From: Bidens hawaiensis
Taxonomy: Eukaryota > Streptophyta > Magnoliopsida > Asterales > Asteraceae
Length of the DNA stretch: 64,000 nt
Direction: 5' to 3'
NCBI GenBank assembly: GCA_021521415.1
Contig: JAIQDT010001119.1
Coordinates: forward strand, 1 to 64,000
The translations under genes and the position numbers were made by a program. The notes beneath the pieces were generated by a model, which ran no database searches, had not been told where the DNA came from, and was given only the letters and a program-made list of their open reading frames with translations. Positions 32,362 through 42,644 of this stretch are shown here, one piece after another; the stretch's first letter is position 1, and the number at the start of each line of letters is the position of its first letter.

Positions 32362-33361
32362 GGTACATCCAAGACTGTGTCTGGTGAAAACTGGATAATG
32401 GATAGTGGATGTTCTCATCATATCACTGGAATTCTCAACCTATTGACCAATGTGAGAAATATTCAAGGGGGTTATGTAGCATTTTTCTGGGAATTTTGGG
32501 AGCATGATCACACAATAGGGTGAAGTTTCAAATGTTCAAATTACTTTTGAAAACGTCAATTACTGTGACAAGGTGGACCATAATTTATAGGGTGTATCGC
32601 AAATCTGCGATAAGCAGTACACCACGATATTTACTGATAAAGAGTGTCTTATCTTGAAACTGGGATATGTGATACCCGAGGACATGGTTGGCATACGATC
32701 ACCTCGGTCTAATGATATTTATTTTTAAATATGAATTCTAAAGTATCAACGTCTATCAAAACATGTTTTGTCTCCAAATCAACCGAGAAGGACTCTATTC
32801 TATGGCATCGTAGAATGGGTCACATACATGTTCGTAAGAGGAATTATTTTATGGCTAATGACTTAGTTGAGGGTGTCTCATTGAAGAACTTTAAGTTATC
32901 TGATCACTGCATTGCATGCAAGAAGGGCAAGCAGAAGAAAAAGGCTCATCCTTCTAAGTTATTAAATTTCATTGATACTCCTCTTGAACGACTTCATATG
33001 GATTTGTTTGGTCCTGAGAATTGTGCGAGTATCTCTGGGGATTGTTATTGTCAGGTTGTCACTGATGATTATTCAAGAAACTCATGGGTGTAATTTATGA
33101 GTTCGAAAGATCAAACGCCCGTTTTGGTACAAAACCTTATCACTAAGATCGAATCACTATACAAACAAAAGATGAGGAGAATTCGATGTGATAATGGTAC
33201 TGAATTCAAGAACACTGTATTGGATTTCGTTTGCATTCAAAAAGGAATTCATCGAGAATACAGTGCACCCTATGTACCACAATAAAATGGTATTGCTGAA
33301 CGAAAGAATAGAACCTTGATTGAAACTGCAAGAACTATGCTTGCTGATTCTAAGCTTCCTG
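32362..33361 (+). pseudogene. Pol of F2: protease and partial integrase
   Basis: Sense begins GGTACATCC after TGTGTGTAG. Protease reads MDSGCSHHITG (near 32400), with the active-site DSG kept. A frameshift near 32485 and a stop near 32588 follow. Pre-integrase HRRMGHIHVRKRN and finger CIACKKGKQKKK are clear (32800-32940). TAA after SRNSWV (33091-33093) and a TAA in the NGIAER region (about 33285) break the integrase. Sequence stops at 33361 within the ARTMLADSKLP block; RT and RNase H are absent. Confidence 0.85.
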
Positions 33362-33422
33362 TTGGTGGCGGCTAATGCAACATCAACTGCAAGAACTATG
33401 CTTGCTGATTCTAAGCTTCCTG
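33324..33422. repeat. Junction duplication between F2 and G
   Basis: A perfect 38 bp direct repeat (33324-33361 and 33385-33422) of F2 integrase sequence flanks a 23 bp filler. Filler plus the following AACTGCA (33363-33391) matches 33529-33557 of the G extra ORF in 28 of 29 bases. AACTGCA is common to both sources. The pattern is that of template switching at a repair junction. Confidence 0.88.
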
Positions 33423-33763
33423 ATGATGGAAATAATGACACCAGCCCCAGCAGACACACGTCGTTTTTTCGATGGTTCACCAATTGCCACAGCTTTCCCT
33501 TTTCTTTTTCTTTCTAATTGAGCCTTAATGGTGGCGGCTATTGCAACATCAACTGCATCTTGTTGTTCTTTAAGAGCGGCATTACCAGCACCACCATTTC
33601 CACCTTCATTCCCATCACCACCATCATTTCTATCATCATCGCCATCATCATCGCTCCCACCTTCTCTCCCTTCATGCTCGGAATCCGAATCATCATGGAT
33701 CCAGCGTTCATTAGGAGGACAGACATAATTAGGATTGATTAGACGACCAATTATCCGTTTATC
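33423..33763 (-). other. In-frame extension of the G extra ORF beyond its stop
   Basis: The frame stays open for about 113 codons after the TAA at 33766-33764. It encodes a strongly acidic Asp/Glu/Gly stretch (33690-33600), a short helix-like part, then two basic clusters, ERKRKGKA and PSKKRRV (33500-33450), like a nuclear localisation signal. In the ancestor it was probably part of the same protein. It ends at the rearranged junction. Confidence 0.7.
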
Positions 33764-34537
33764 TTATGGCCTCTCCTTTCTATAAGTTAACATACGATGC
33801 ACAGTTTCAGCTGTCATGTGTTCCATATCAAGTTCATCGTTCACCAAAGTCTGATCAATAGCCAAGTTCGGAATTAAATCTTCAATAATCAGCTGCAGAA
33901 AGCGAGGATACATCAAGAACTTCTTTGACTGAAGTGTTTGCTGAACCTGTTCCTTCAAATGGTCAAAGACTAATTCTGAATAATTATACGGCTTGTTCAG
34001 AATCAAAGCAACAAATGCTGACTGCAAGCTAAGCCTACATTCATCAAACCCACCACGACGCCCACTCAAAAAATGAAGTAGAACATGCATAAGATACTTG
34101 TATGGTGGACATAACCCATTTTTATTCAGCATAGATTTACGAACGTCGCCACCATAATTCAAGCGTGTGAATAAGCCTCTAACAAACGGCCTGTCAAATT
34201 CACTTGGGTTATCATCATTATCGTCAAATTGAAGTACACGACGAATGACCTCAACATCAATTGTAATATGAGTTTGATTGATTGTTGCTAGAATGTTTTT
34301 GTCCTCTTCAACATATTCAGCTGTGTTCCAAAATTTCCTGATAATACTCAGATACACTTTAGGTCTCGCGGTTATGGCATAGTGTATCTTTGAACATCGT
34401 AAGAAGGCCAACATATCCCCAAACACAGCCACATCTGTAACATCTTGATTCACATAAGCACAGATATTGTGTTTCTTGTCAAATGGGAGTAGGATAACAT
34501 CGTCTTGTTGTGGTGGTTGCTCTTGTTGATCAGCCAT
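33764..34537 (-). CDS. Extra ORF of G, family of unknown function 3' of pol
   Basis: I use the ATG at 34537 (MADQQEQ) because an upstream in-frame ATG at 34552 overlaps a splice-acceptor-like TATACAG. The 257-codon product has no catalytic motif I recognise. Similar proteins recur downstream of pol in SIRE-like elements of Asteraceae and have at times been mislabelled in databases as longin-like (from memory). Visible traits are a globular N-terminal half with HYAITARPKVYLSIIRKFW (near residues 52-70), a conserved-looking LFTRLNYGGDV block, KFLMYPRFLQLIIEDLIP (near 205-220), and no transmembrane segment that would support an envelope protein. The frame stops at TAA but continues in register afterwards. 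It may be a particle or nuclear-targeting accessory protein; this is inference. Confidence 0.65.
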   Translation of the reverse strand: MADQQEQPPQQDDVILLPFDKKHNICAYVNQDVTDVAVFGDMLAFLRCSKIHYAITARPKVYLSIIRKFWNTAEYVEEDKNILATINQTHITIDVEVIRRVLQFDDNDDNPSEFDRPFVRGLFTRLNYGGDVRKSMLNKNGLCPPYKYLMHVLLHFLSGRRGGFDECRLSLQSAFVALILNKPYNYSELVFDHLKEQVQQTLQSKKFLMYPRFLQLIIEDLIPNLAIDQTLVNDELDMEHMTAETVHRMLTYRKERP

Positions 34538-34542
34538 GATTA

Positions 34543-35437
34543 CTGTATACATAAAAACGAATATGAGAAGACGTAAAATATATTAAACATCAAAATATGT
34601 CAGATTATTTTATAGATGGAATGTATTCAATGATAAAAGATATGTGTATTTAATCAATTTACGCGTTTAGACGATTTAAATACTTTAGTTAAATTACTTG
34701 ACTTTTAAATTTAATTAATATTAAATGTCATTCGTTAAATATCACTCTGATTCACTAAAATTCAGTAACGAATCAGGCGATTCGCTATCAAGTAAATGAG
34801 CTAACGAACTAGACATAGTGGATTACTATTTTAAACGAACTAAAGATCTAGTTCGTTATATTTTAAACAAATCCACATCTGATTCGTGTACTATATTATT
34901 CGCTTAGCTAGTTCGTATAAGTCCTTAACGAATTGGACACGATACAGTCCCAATTCGCTAAGGCTAACGAATGGTCAATTAAATTAGACTTGTTCTTTGA
35001 TTCGCATAGTCAAGGACAAAATTAGGATGAACATCAATAGTCAACAGTGTAAACCCAGCATCAATTAGGCCATAACTATAGTTGCATCATCAAGATAATG
35101 AGTTTGTTAAATTCGCAATCACACTCGTAAGCCTACGGTGATGAGATTGAGATTCAAAACCTAGGTATACAGAGGTTAAACGAACCAAACATACACACCG
35201 AGAGCATGAATATATAATTAACCCAGCAAACGATAATCAAATGTCGATTAAAGTCCACCAAGGGTATCGGAATAGCATTCCGATCACATTAAGTCATAAA
35301 TAATCAAGTTCACCATAACAAATCATAAATAAAATGGGTTTATACACTAGGAAAACCCTTAAACACAAAAGTTCATAATTTAACCATAAATACACAATCA
35401 TTTTTGACGAAAAACATATCGCTGTGTTCATCTATAC
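34543..35437 (-). other. Candidate intron upstream of the G extra ORF
   Basis: In sense, TTTCTCAG|GTATAG (donor at 35437) and a T-rich stretch ending TATACAG| (acceptor at 34543) bound 895 bp. Joining them would put the ATG five bases into the second exon and remove the upstream ATG. No coding frame lies between. This is sequence inference only. Confidence 0.45.
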
Positions 35438-35565
35438 CTGAGAAATCCAAATATATCTTAGAAATATCGAAATGTGAATGTTGATATTTCAAAGAAAATT
35501 TGAATAGGGTGTATTTAGGGTGAAGGAAGAAGACGAACAGTGAAGGACTGTTCGTGTTTCTTGTC

Positions 35566-35574
35566 TTTTATAAC
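35566..35574 (-). promoter_or_regulatory. TATA box candidate of the G extra ORF
   Basis: The minus strand reads TTATAAAAG, about 130 bp before the candidate splice donor. Upstream (35590-35840) are repeated GATTCGTT and AGTTCGCT inverted words, like the LTR of G. Confidence 0.5.
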
Positions 35575-37737
35575 CTTGTACGCAACCCGAGGTACAAGTT
35601 GTACGAATCAAGCGATTCGTATGGATTTTAAATAAACGAATTAGCTCATTCGCTAACTCAGTTCGTTAACTTAAGGGTAGCGAACAAGAAATGATTCTTG
35701 TCTTGATTCGTTAAATATGTATAACGAAGAGGGATGATTCGTTACAGAGTGCGGGAGCGAATTAGGTGAGCGAACTGGAAGTCAGTTCGCTAAAGAATCA
35801 CCTAGTTCGTTATCTATAATTAACGACTTAGTATTAACGAATTAAACACTTTATTTAATTTTAAATTAAATAATTAAATGAATTAAATAATTGAATTAAA
35901 TAATCTTTTAACTTAAAAACATTACCGAGAACCGTTTTATCCCGATAACTAAATACCTTAAAAGACATTTCATTTTTACGAAACATAACCTAAAGCCATT
36001 AAATAATTTATAAAGAAAGAAAAATAAAATCTTTTTGGTATTTGAAAAAAAAATTTTAAAGAATGTATGTACAAAGAAATATCCGAACATTTAAAAATTG
36101 AACAATCTTTTTGTGTTTTTCTATGATTTTAACAAAAGCAATACATATTTTTGTGTTTTTGTTGAGTTTGAGTAGAGAATCATATTGACCAAATTGCCCT
36201 TCCATCACAGTTTTATATTTCAGCGACATTATAACTGGCGTTAAGTCGTTCATTGGTATTGTTGTCCACTTAAATCTAATAACAAATTTTCAAGTGTTTT
36301 TGTGATATGATTAACTGGTTCAATTATAGCACAGAATATCAGAAATTATCAGCCTCTAATCTCGGTTCAAGCTTAATTTGATTTTTGCCAAAACACCCCA
36401 ACTTGACTTAAACCATTATTGTGTTGATTAAAAATTTTGATAACAATTTAGAAATTTTGAGCAATGCATCAAGTTTCCTTTACTGTGAGTGAGTATGCAC
36501 GAGTCCATTTGTCGTCTTACATACATTGTATCCCCTAGGGTCCGTTTCTTAATGGTATTAAGATGCGCGCAAGGGAGGAACAAATGTATGACTAACAGCG
36601 GATTTTGATCAAGTCAGTAATTTGGAAGTTTGTACTAAGTACAACAGTGATCAAGTTTAATGACTTTGGGTTTGCTCTAGAAAGCGAATGAAATATTCAT
36701 GCATATGAATACCCAGATGATTAAGCCGCATAAAGACTCATAGTATCCAGAATCCTAACGCTTGTTATTTGCTTTATTATATTTTTGGTGATCAACAACT
36801 ATAAGGCTTGAGTATGTCTGGTTATTACATTTCTGCCATCCTCACCGAGACTTTTGGTAGAGACTAACACCCCTTTCAATTTGGCGTTTCTTTATGTTTA
36901 TATCACATACTTTACTCTACTAGGTTGTTTTAAGACCTACCAATGCACCAATGCAATTAAGCACACAGTCTTTTAAGCTTACTTCTTGCTGGACTTGGGG
37001 TCAAGATAATCAATGTATTATCATTTTCTCTTTTTGCTTCAAACACTCAAAATTTTGAGGAGCATAAAACAAAATAAAGATAAATTTAATCGCCCCAGTT
37101 AACTTAAGTCTATAAATAAATGACTGTTCTATCAATCCAACAAGTGAATAATAGGACCAAGACATGCAAGCATGCTTCACAAACTTTAATAACCGACATA
37201 ATTTTCAGTGAGAAAATAATCTAGAAACGCATAACGAACGCCCCAACTATTTTCCATTATCGAGACCAAACATATATACGTATATGTCCGTCAAATGTAG
37301 ATAATTGACATAATTTTCAGCAAACGCATGCAAAAAACTTTTTGGATTTTCTCTATACAAACTTGAAAAACACAATATTTTTGTATTTTTCAATATTCTT
37401 ATAAACAAAAAAAACTTCACATTCTTTTTGGATTTTCGGATTTTTCTGTACAAACAGAAAAGTACATTCTTTTTGTATTTTCAGATTTTAAAAATGTTTT
37501 TGGTTTTTCAAGAAATATTTTAAAGGAAAATATTAAAGAAAAAACAGTATTTTTGATTTTCTTAATTATCTAATGTTTTTGGGTTAAATAGCAGTATTTT
37601 TGATTTTTCTGAATTTTCTAATGTTTTTGGGTTTTATCTATACAAACGAAAAACACAATCTTTTTGTATTTTCTAAATTTTCACCCCCTAAAACCAAAAT
37701 AAATTTTAAAAGAAAAATTAACAGAAAATAAAGATAG
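35575..37737 (-). other. Spacer between pol and the extra ORF in G
   Basis: AT-rich and non-coding. The part 35590-35840 holds inverted GAATC/GATTCG and AGTTCGC/GCGAACT words. The part 37320-37690 holds degenerate repeats. Between 35900 and 37320 I see nothing that supports a gene. Confidence 0.6.
37320..37690. repeat. Degenerate AT-rich repeats in the G spacer
   Basis: Text of the type CTATACAAAC..GAAAAACACAAT.TTTTTGTATTTT recurs near 37357, 37445 and 37648. A second unit, CAGTATTTTTGATTTT..TAATGTTTTTGGGTT, occurs near 37544 and 37591. Copies are imperfect. Confidence 0.6.
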
Positions 37738-38540
37738 TTATCCTTGTTTAAGGATATCAGCGAGGGTCTTCAATCCGTTTAAGCCAAGCAAATGTTTAAA
37801 ACGTGTTTTGTCAAAAGCTTTGGTAAACAGATCGACTTTCTAAAAGTCAGTATGTACTTTCTCAAGGTCAATCAACTTCTTCTCAAAGCAATCCCATATA
37901 AAATGATATCGAATTTCGATATGTTTTGTTTTCGAATGTTGTACGGGATTCTTTGTGATAGAAATTGCAGCAGAATTATCAATCAAAATAAGAGTAGTAA
38001 GAAACTTCAAACCGTAGTCGCGAAGATGTTGTTGTATCCATAAAACCTGGAAACAACAACTCGGGACTGCAACATACTCAGCTTCGGCGGTTGAAGTGGA
38101 GACCGTTGTCTGCTTCTTACACTGCCATGAAACAAGCCGGTTTCCTAAGAATTGACATCCTGTAGTCGTTGATTTGAAGTTGATCTTGCAACCTCCATAG
38201 TCCGAGTCTGAATAAGCAGTAAGATCGAAAGTATCATCCTTGGGGTACCACAACCCGATGTCTGGATTTCCCCTTAAATACTGAAGAATTCTCTTGACTG
38301 CAGCTAGGTGAGTCACTCGTGGACTTGTTTGATACCTAGCACAAAGACAAACAACAAACATAATATCAGAGAGCGAGAAGCCATTAGATACATTAAAGAT
38401 CCTATCATGGCACGATAGAGGATAGGATCAACGGTATTCTCCAATTCATCCGGTAATAAATTGTGACCCACGGGGAGAGGAGTAGAAGGGATTTTTCCGG
38501 CAGAAATCTTGAATCGGCTCAAGACGTCGTTCACAAAACA
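37738..38540 (-). pseudogene. C-terminal RT and RNase H remnant of G
   Basis: Sense begins abruptly after gag text at about 38540 in the linker following the RT core (MNDVLSRFKISAGKIPSTP). It continues through LYRAMIGSLMYLMASR, then RNase H with AYSDSDYGGCK, TSTAEAEYVA and IDNSAAISI, and ends at TAA 37740-37738. There is a frameshift near 38345. A TAG in the codon after VHTDF (37842-37840) probably replaced CAG. Protease, integrase and RT core are deleted. Confidence 0.85.
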
Positions 38541-41500
38541 ATGTTTGAATTCGTGTTCCTACAAATTGGCTCATGCGGGACAAACTTTGGTTTAACCTGA
38601 CCAAGTGTCTCATTAACATGAATAACCTTCCGTGGATTCACATTAGAGAACATAATATGAGTGTCATCAGTATACATCGCAGGTCGTTTCAGAATCTCCT
38701 TTACCAGTGGAATTGGTTTTGAGTTGTCCTTTATAAAAGGATGAAGAATCTGATAGCTCTTTTGATTACAATCCCTCACAACATGACCAAGTTGACCGCA
38801 AAGAAAACAGCTTCGCATGTCTACACGATGTTCTTCTGAAGTAGTATGAATGAATGATGCAGAAGTTTGATGATGACTCACATTCTTGGTCATGCTCTTA
38901 GCATACTCATCAGTTAATTCAAATTTCTTTTTCAAGTAAAAATCCAAATTAGAACAATTTGAAAAACTTTTCAATGTGTCTGTCCCAGTTGACTTCACAA
39001 AGTTGATTTTCTTTGCTTGTTTTAAAACATACTTTGCTTTAGTCAATGGGTCTGATGGAACTGATGTTTTCGCTTGAGCATATCGACGTTCAAGATCTTG
39101 AATTTTTGACGTTTCATTGATAAAGACACTCTCAATAAGTTCAGGTTTAATGATACTTATTGGAATATCTTTTTCTGTGAACATCGTGTCCATCCCTTTT
39201 AATTAAAAAACTCTAACAGGTGAAGGTTTAGAACTAGGAGGATTAACAAACCGTATTAAGTCCTCATCAGAAATCTTTGGTTTATCTGACTTCTTTGCCT
39301 TTACAGGTTTAGTTTTTACCGGTTCTTCCTTTTTCATGTGAGACTTGAATGAACCATACACAGCTTCCTCAAATTCTTGAGGTTCGCAAAGAATATGATT
39401 AGAACTTGGGATGTTCTTATTCTTGTGTATGATCTCTTGTTCAAACACGTCCTCGATAATCACTTTATCATCATTCTCAACAAAGACCTTTTTACTTTGA
39501 ACATGATGTTTTTGAAGAGCAACCTGGGTCTTAACAGTTTCTGTTTTAACTGGTTTTACTGAGTTAACTGATTTAGGTTTTTCAGAAATAACTGTTTCTT
39601 TCTCAATCAAATCTTCTTATTTTCTAGAAAAAGGATTAACTTTGTAATCATTGTGAAATGGAGGTGGAACTTCAACAAAACCAATACCTTTCTTAGAATT
39701 CTTTTGTTTACCAGATACTTCAATAATTTCATTCAACAGAAAAGAAGAATTCCTAAACTTTCCCAGTTTGTTCTTCAACTCAAGAACCTCATTCTCAAGC
39801 TCGGTTATCTTTGAACGATGTTTCAGAATTTCTTGAAACTTTTGGTCATTAATCATCATTTTCACAGATAACTCAGCTTTGAGATCGTGGTTACTTGTCG
39901 ACAACGCTTCAATCTTTTCTCGAGATCTCATTTGAGATTCAAGAGATTGTCGATAAGTATCCTTTATAGAAGAAATTTCTCTTACCAGATTATCAATTTT
40001 ACTTTTCAAAGATTCTAACTTAGGTTTGTTAGATTCACACTCACCGCATGATACTTTAACAGATGAAGTAGCAGAGATAGTCTGACTAACCTCATTGATT
40101 TTGGCCATGCATGAAAATACTGTTGGAGGTTTATCGCAAGAGTCGTCAGAATCATAACCAGAATCATTATCAGAAGACATCTCACTCCCACTTGTATCTT
40201 GACAATCTTTATGTAATCCAAACATAGCCAGATTTGCTTGAGCATCATTACATAATAACCGTTGTGACCAGTCATTACCATCTGCTAACATTGCTTGTGT
40301 TGTAGAAGAAGAAGGTTTCTTTTCAGCATCACTACCTCGAGGTGTAGAAGAATTTTGACCATGAGAACCAGTGTATTCTTTATTTGGTTTGACACATTCC
40401 TTTGCGAAATGTCCAAATTCTTGACAATTATAACATTTTACTTTCAACTTGTCAAAACCCAACTTCTTGTTTAAAGCTGAAAGATCTTTTCCAGTTCTCT
40501 ACATGAATCTTTTAACTTTACTGACGATCATAGCCATGTTCCATTTTAAATCCATGATTTCCAAATCATCAGGATCTATCTGATCATAGTCCTCATCAGT
40601 TAAATCACTTGTGGCAATCTTACTACTTACCAAGTTTTCGTATGAAGACATGAAAGCTGTCAGAAAAACAAAGTTTTACTCAGCTTCCTTCATATTAACA
40701 CTAGGTGTTGAAGCAAATGGATTAGTAGTAGTTGAAATTCCAGAGCCACCAGACAATCCAGAATTACCAGCAGAATAGAAACAAACTTTTGGATCATTGA
40801 ACATAGTTGATTCTTTTTCACTTGCAGCTTGGGTAAGAAAAGCATTGATTGGAGAGATCGTTGAACTAAGAGGCATACTTCCACCATAGAAAGCTGGATC
40901 TTGATTTTCCTTGGAAGATTTTTGACACTTAAGATCATATTCTCTAGCTTCGATCTTTTGTAAAAATTCAAGTGCAGTCAAGTCTTCGTTCAAGAAATAA
41001 TCAATCTCTTTTAACACCATGAGAAATGTTGAATAAGAACTTGCAAGCACACTCTTAATAGTGTCAATTTTATCTGTTTCAGAAACTTCCAATTTCATCT
41101 TGTCTATTTCAGCAATTAAGTGAATAAACCTTGTAATCATCTCTTCAACTGTTTCTCCCTTCAATAGATTAAAATTTCGAAATTGAAACTAAAGCATCAC
41201 TTTTTTACTCTCAGTCGTGTTCCCCATACTTCTCATACGTAGATGTTGAAATAAAGAAGCACATCTCTTGATACTACCCACTTGATGAAAAATATTTTTT
41301 GGCAAAGCCATAGAAAGAGTGGAATAGGCTTTTATCTCGATTTCTAAAGCTTTCTTCTCTTCTTGTGAGTATTGAGAAACAGCTTTAGGAGTATACCCAA
41401 TAGTATCGTCACCAATCATTGGTGCTACATAAACTTCATCGAGACAATATGAGCAATCAGGGTGAACAGACCCCAAATGAGCACGAAATCGAGGTTCCCA

Positions 41501-41619
41501 CTTGGCAAACTAAACTTCATCAATCTAGGACATTTAGAATGTGAACCAATCTCGGTATCAAGTTGCAAAATTTGTTGCATCAACATGTTCTGAGACGCTA
41601 ATGCGTACATACCGGCCAT
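38541..41619 (-). pseudogene. Long gag of G with two zinc knuckles and coiled coil
   Basis: Starts at the ATG 41619 (MAGMYALASQNML). It includes the UBN2-like core (41476-40700), the block DEDYDQIDPDDLE (about 40590), knuckle CYNCQEFGHFAKEC (about 40420), acidic tract (40150-40200), coiled coil (39980-39730) and a second knuckle CFLCGQLGHVVRDC (about 38800). Stops or frameshifts interrupt it near 41520, 41190, 40675, 40500 (TAG in KRFM.RTGK), 39617 and 39203. Length, about 1,000 codons, is long for a copia gag. It joins pol sequence at a deletion breakpoint near 38540. Confidence 0.85.
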
Positions 41620-42630
41620 CTTTGAAAATTCTAGGGTTTAACGAATCAAATAGCGAATAAGGTTAACGAATCTGTGAACAGTTATAGCGAACTGTAAATA
41701 GTAGAATAACGAATCAAGTCTTATCGAAGTTAAGATAGATAGTTAACGAATCAGTATACGAATCACAACTGAACTTAACGAATCAACCAACAAATCCGAA
41801 GATTAACGAATTAACCAACCGAATCACCAAGAATCGATTTTAGCGAATCAAATGATAAACAGTAACGAATCACTAAGGAATGCTTAGCGAATAAGATAAT
41901 GAATTGACTACAGTTGATAACGAATCAAACTATTGCGAATCAGGTTGTTACACCGTTTGTAACAAACTCTGACACCTTATGCCTCGTGGCAAAGGTTGTT
42001 ATGAATCCCAAAGTGGACGCGTGTCACACGAATCGGTTAATCCAATTGACGAATCAAATAACACGAATTAACAACTCACACGAACTGGCGAACTAATTAC
42101 ATGAACAGGATAACGAATTAGCAACTTTGATGAACGAATTAAGTTAAACAGTATAGCGAATTAATGTAACGAATCATATTCATCTTGAATCTTCAAATCT
42201 TCAACATGAAATTCCAGAAATGATGAACATCAAACTACAAAGACCCAGAAACCCAGAAATACCAAATTCGTAATACTATCTCAAATCATAACCAAATCGC
42301 ACAAATGACCTATCAAACAACTCGTAACATCATCACGAATCTGGTACCCTAAACCTCGATATCAAACGATTCCAATTACCGATCTAATTATATCATAACA
42401 TATACCCTGTTTCGGACTTAAACCGAAACCAAAACCAATCCACACAAAACCAATTCAAACCTCAATTCCAATTCACTAATCCGTACCAATACCTTAATCA
42501 ACTCAAATCCAGTCCAATTCAACCATAATTCAATCAAATCAACATAAACTTAGTCCAAAATTCACTTAAACATAAAACTAACAATATCGAACTAATTCAA
42601 ACACCAAATCAAGTGTAATGAGCACCAACA
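41620..42630 (-). other. Leader of element G
   Basis: The gag-proximal half (41640-42180) carries about 20 AACGAATCA/AGCGAAT words on the plus strand, nearly all in one orientation. The LTR-proximal half (42200-42620) is rich in A and C with no repeat I can define. There is no gene. Confidence 0.82.
41638..42180 (-). repeat. Direct-repeat cluster of ACGAATCA words in the G leader
   Basis: About 20 copies of a CGAAT core, mostly TAACGAATCA or TAGCGAATAA, spaced 15-40 bp. The same word (as its reverse complement TGATTCGTTA) forms hairpin stems in the G LTR and in the spacer before its extra ORF. Confidence 0.85.
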
Positions 42631-42642
42631 GCTCTGATACCA
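42631..42642 (-). other. Primer binding site of element G (initiator tRNA-Met)
   Basis: The minus strand reads TGGTATCAGAGC two bases from the LTR end. Confidence 0.9.
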
Positions 42643-42644
42643 CT

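Larger units (their letters stand above)
29839..33361 (+). mobile_element. F2: broken SIRE-like copia element, plus strand
   Basis: Leader fragment, gag lacking its first third, and pol up to the integrase. It ends at a junction with G. There is no LTR. Its body mirrors F1 with about 94% identity over a 270 bp stretch I compared (F1 near 27000-27260, F2 near 32790-33050). Confidence 0.85.

Noticed and set aside
33764..34552. A host longin or synaptobrevin-type gene
   Set aside because: The ORF sits between pol and the 3' end of a copia element and resembles retroelement extra ORFs; such database names are likely misannotations.
33764..34552. Envelope gene in G
   Set aside because: I see no signal peptide, membrane segment or fusion-type sequence; the tail looks nuclear.
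35908..37453. AT-rich minus-strand frames of 60-68 codons
   Set aside because: Low-complexity Phe/Lys/Ile text from an AT-rich spacer; no conserved motif.
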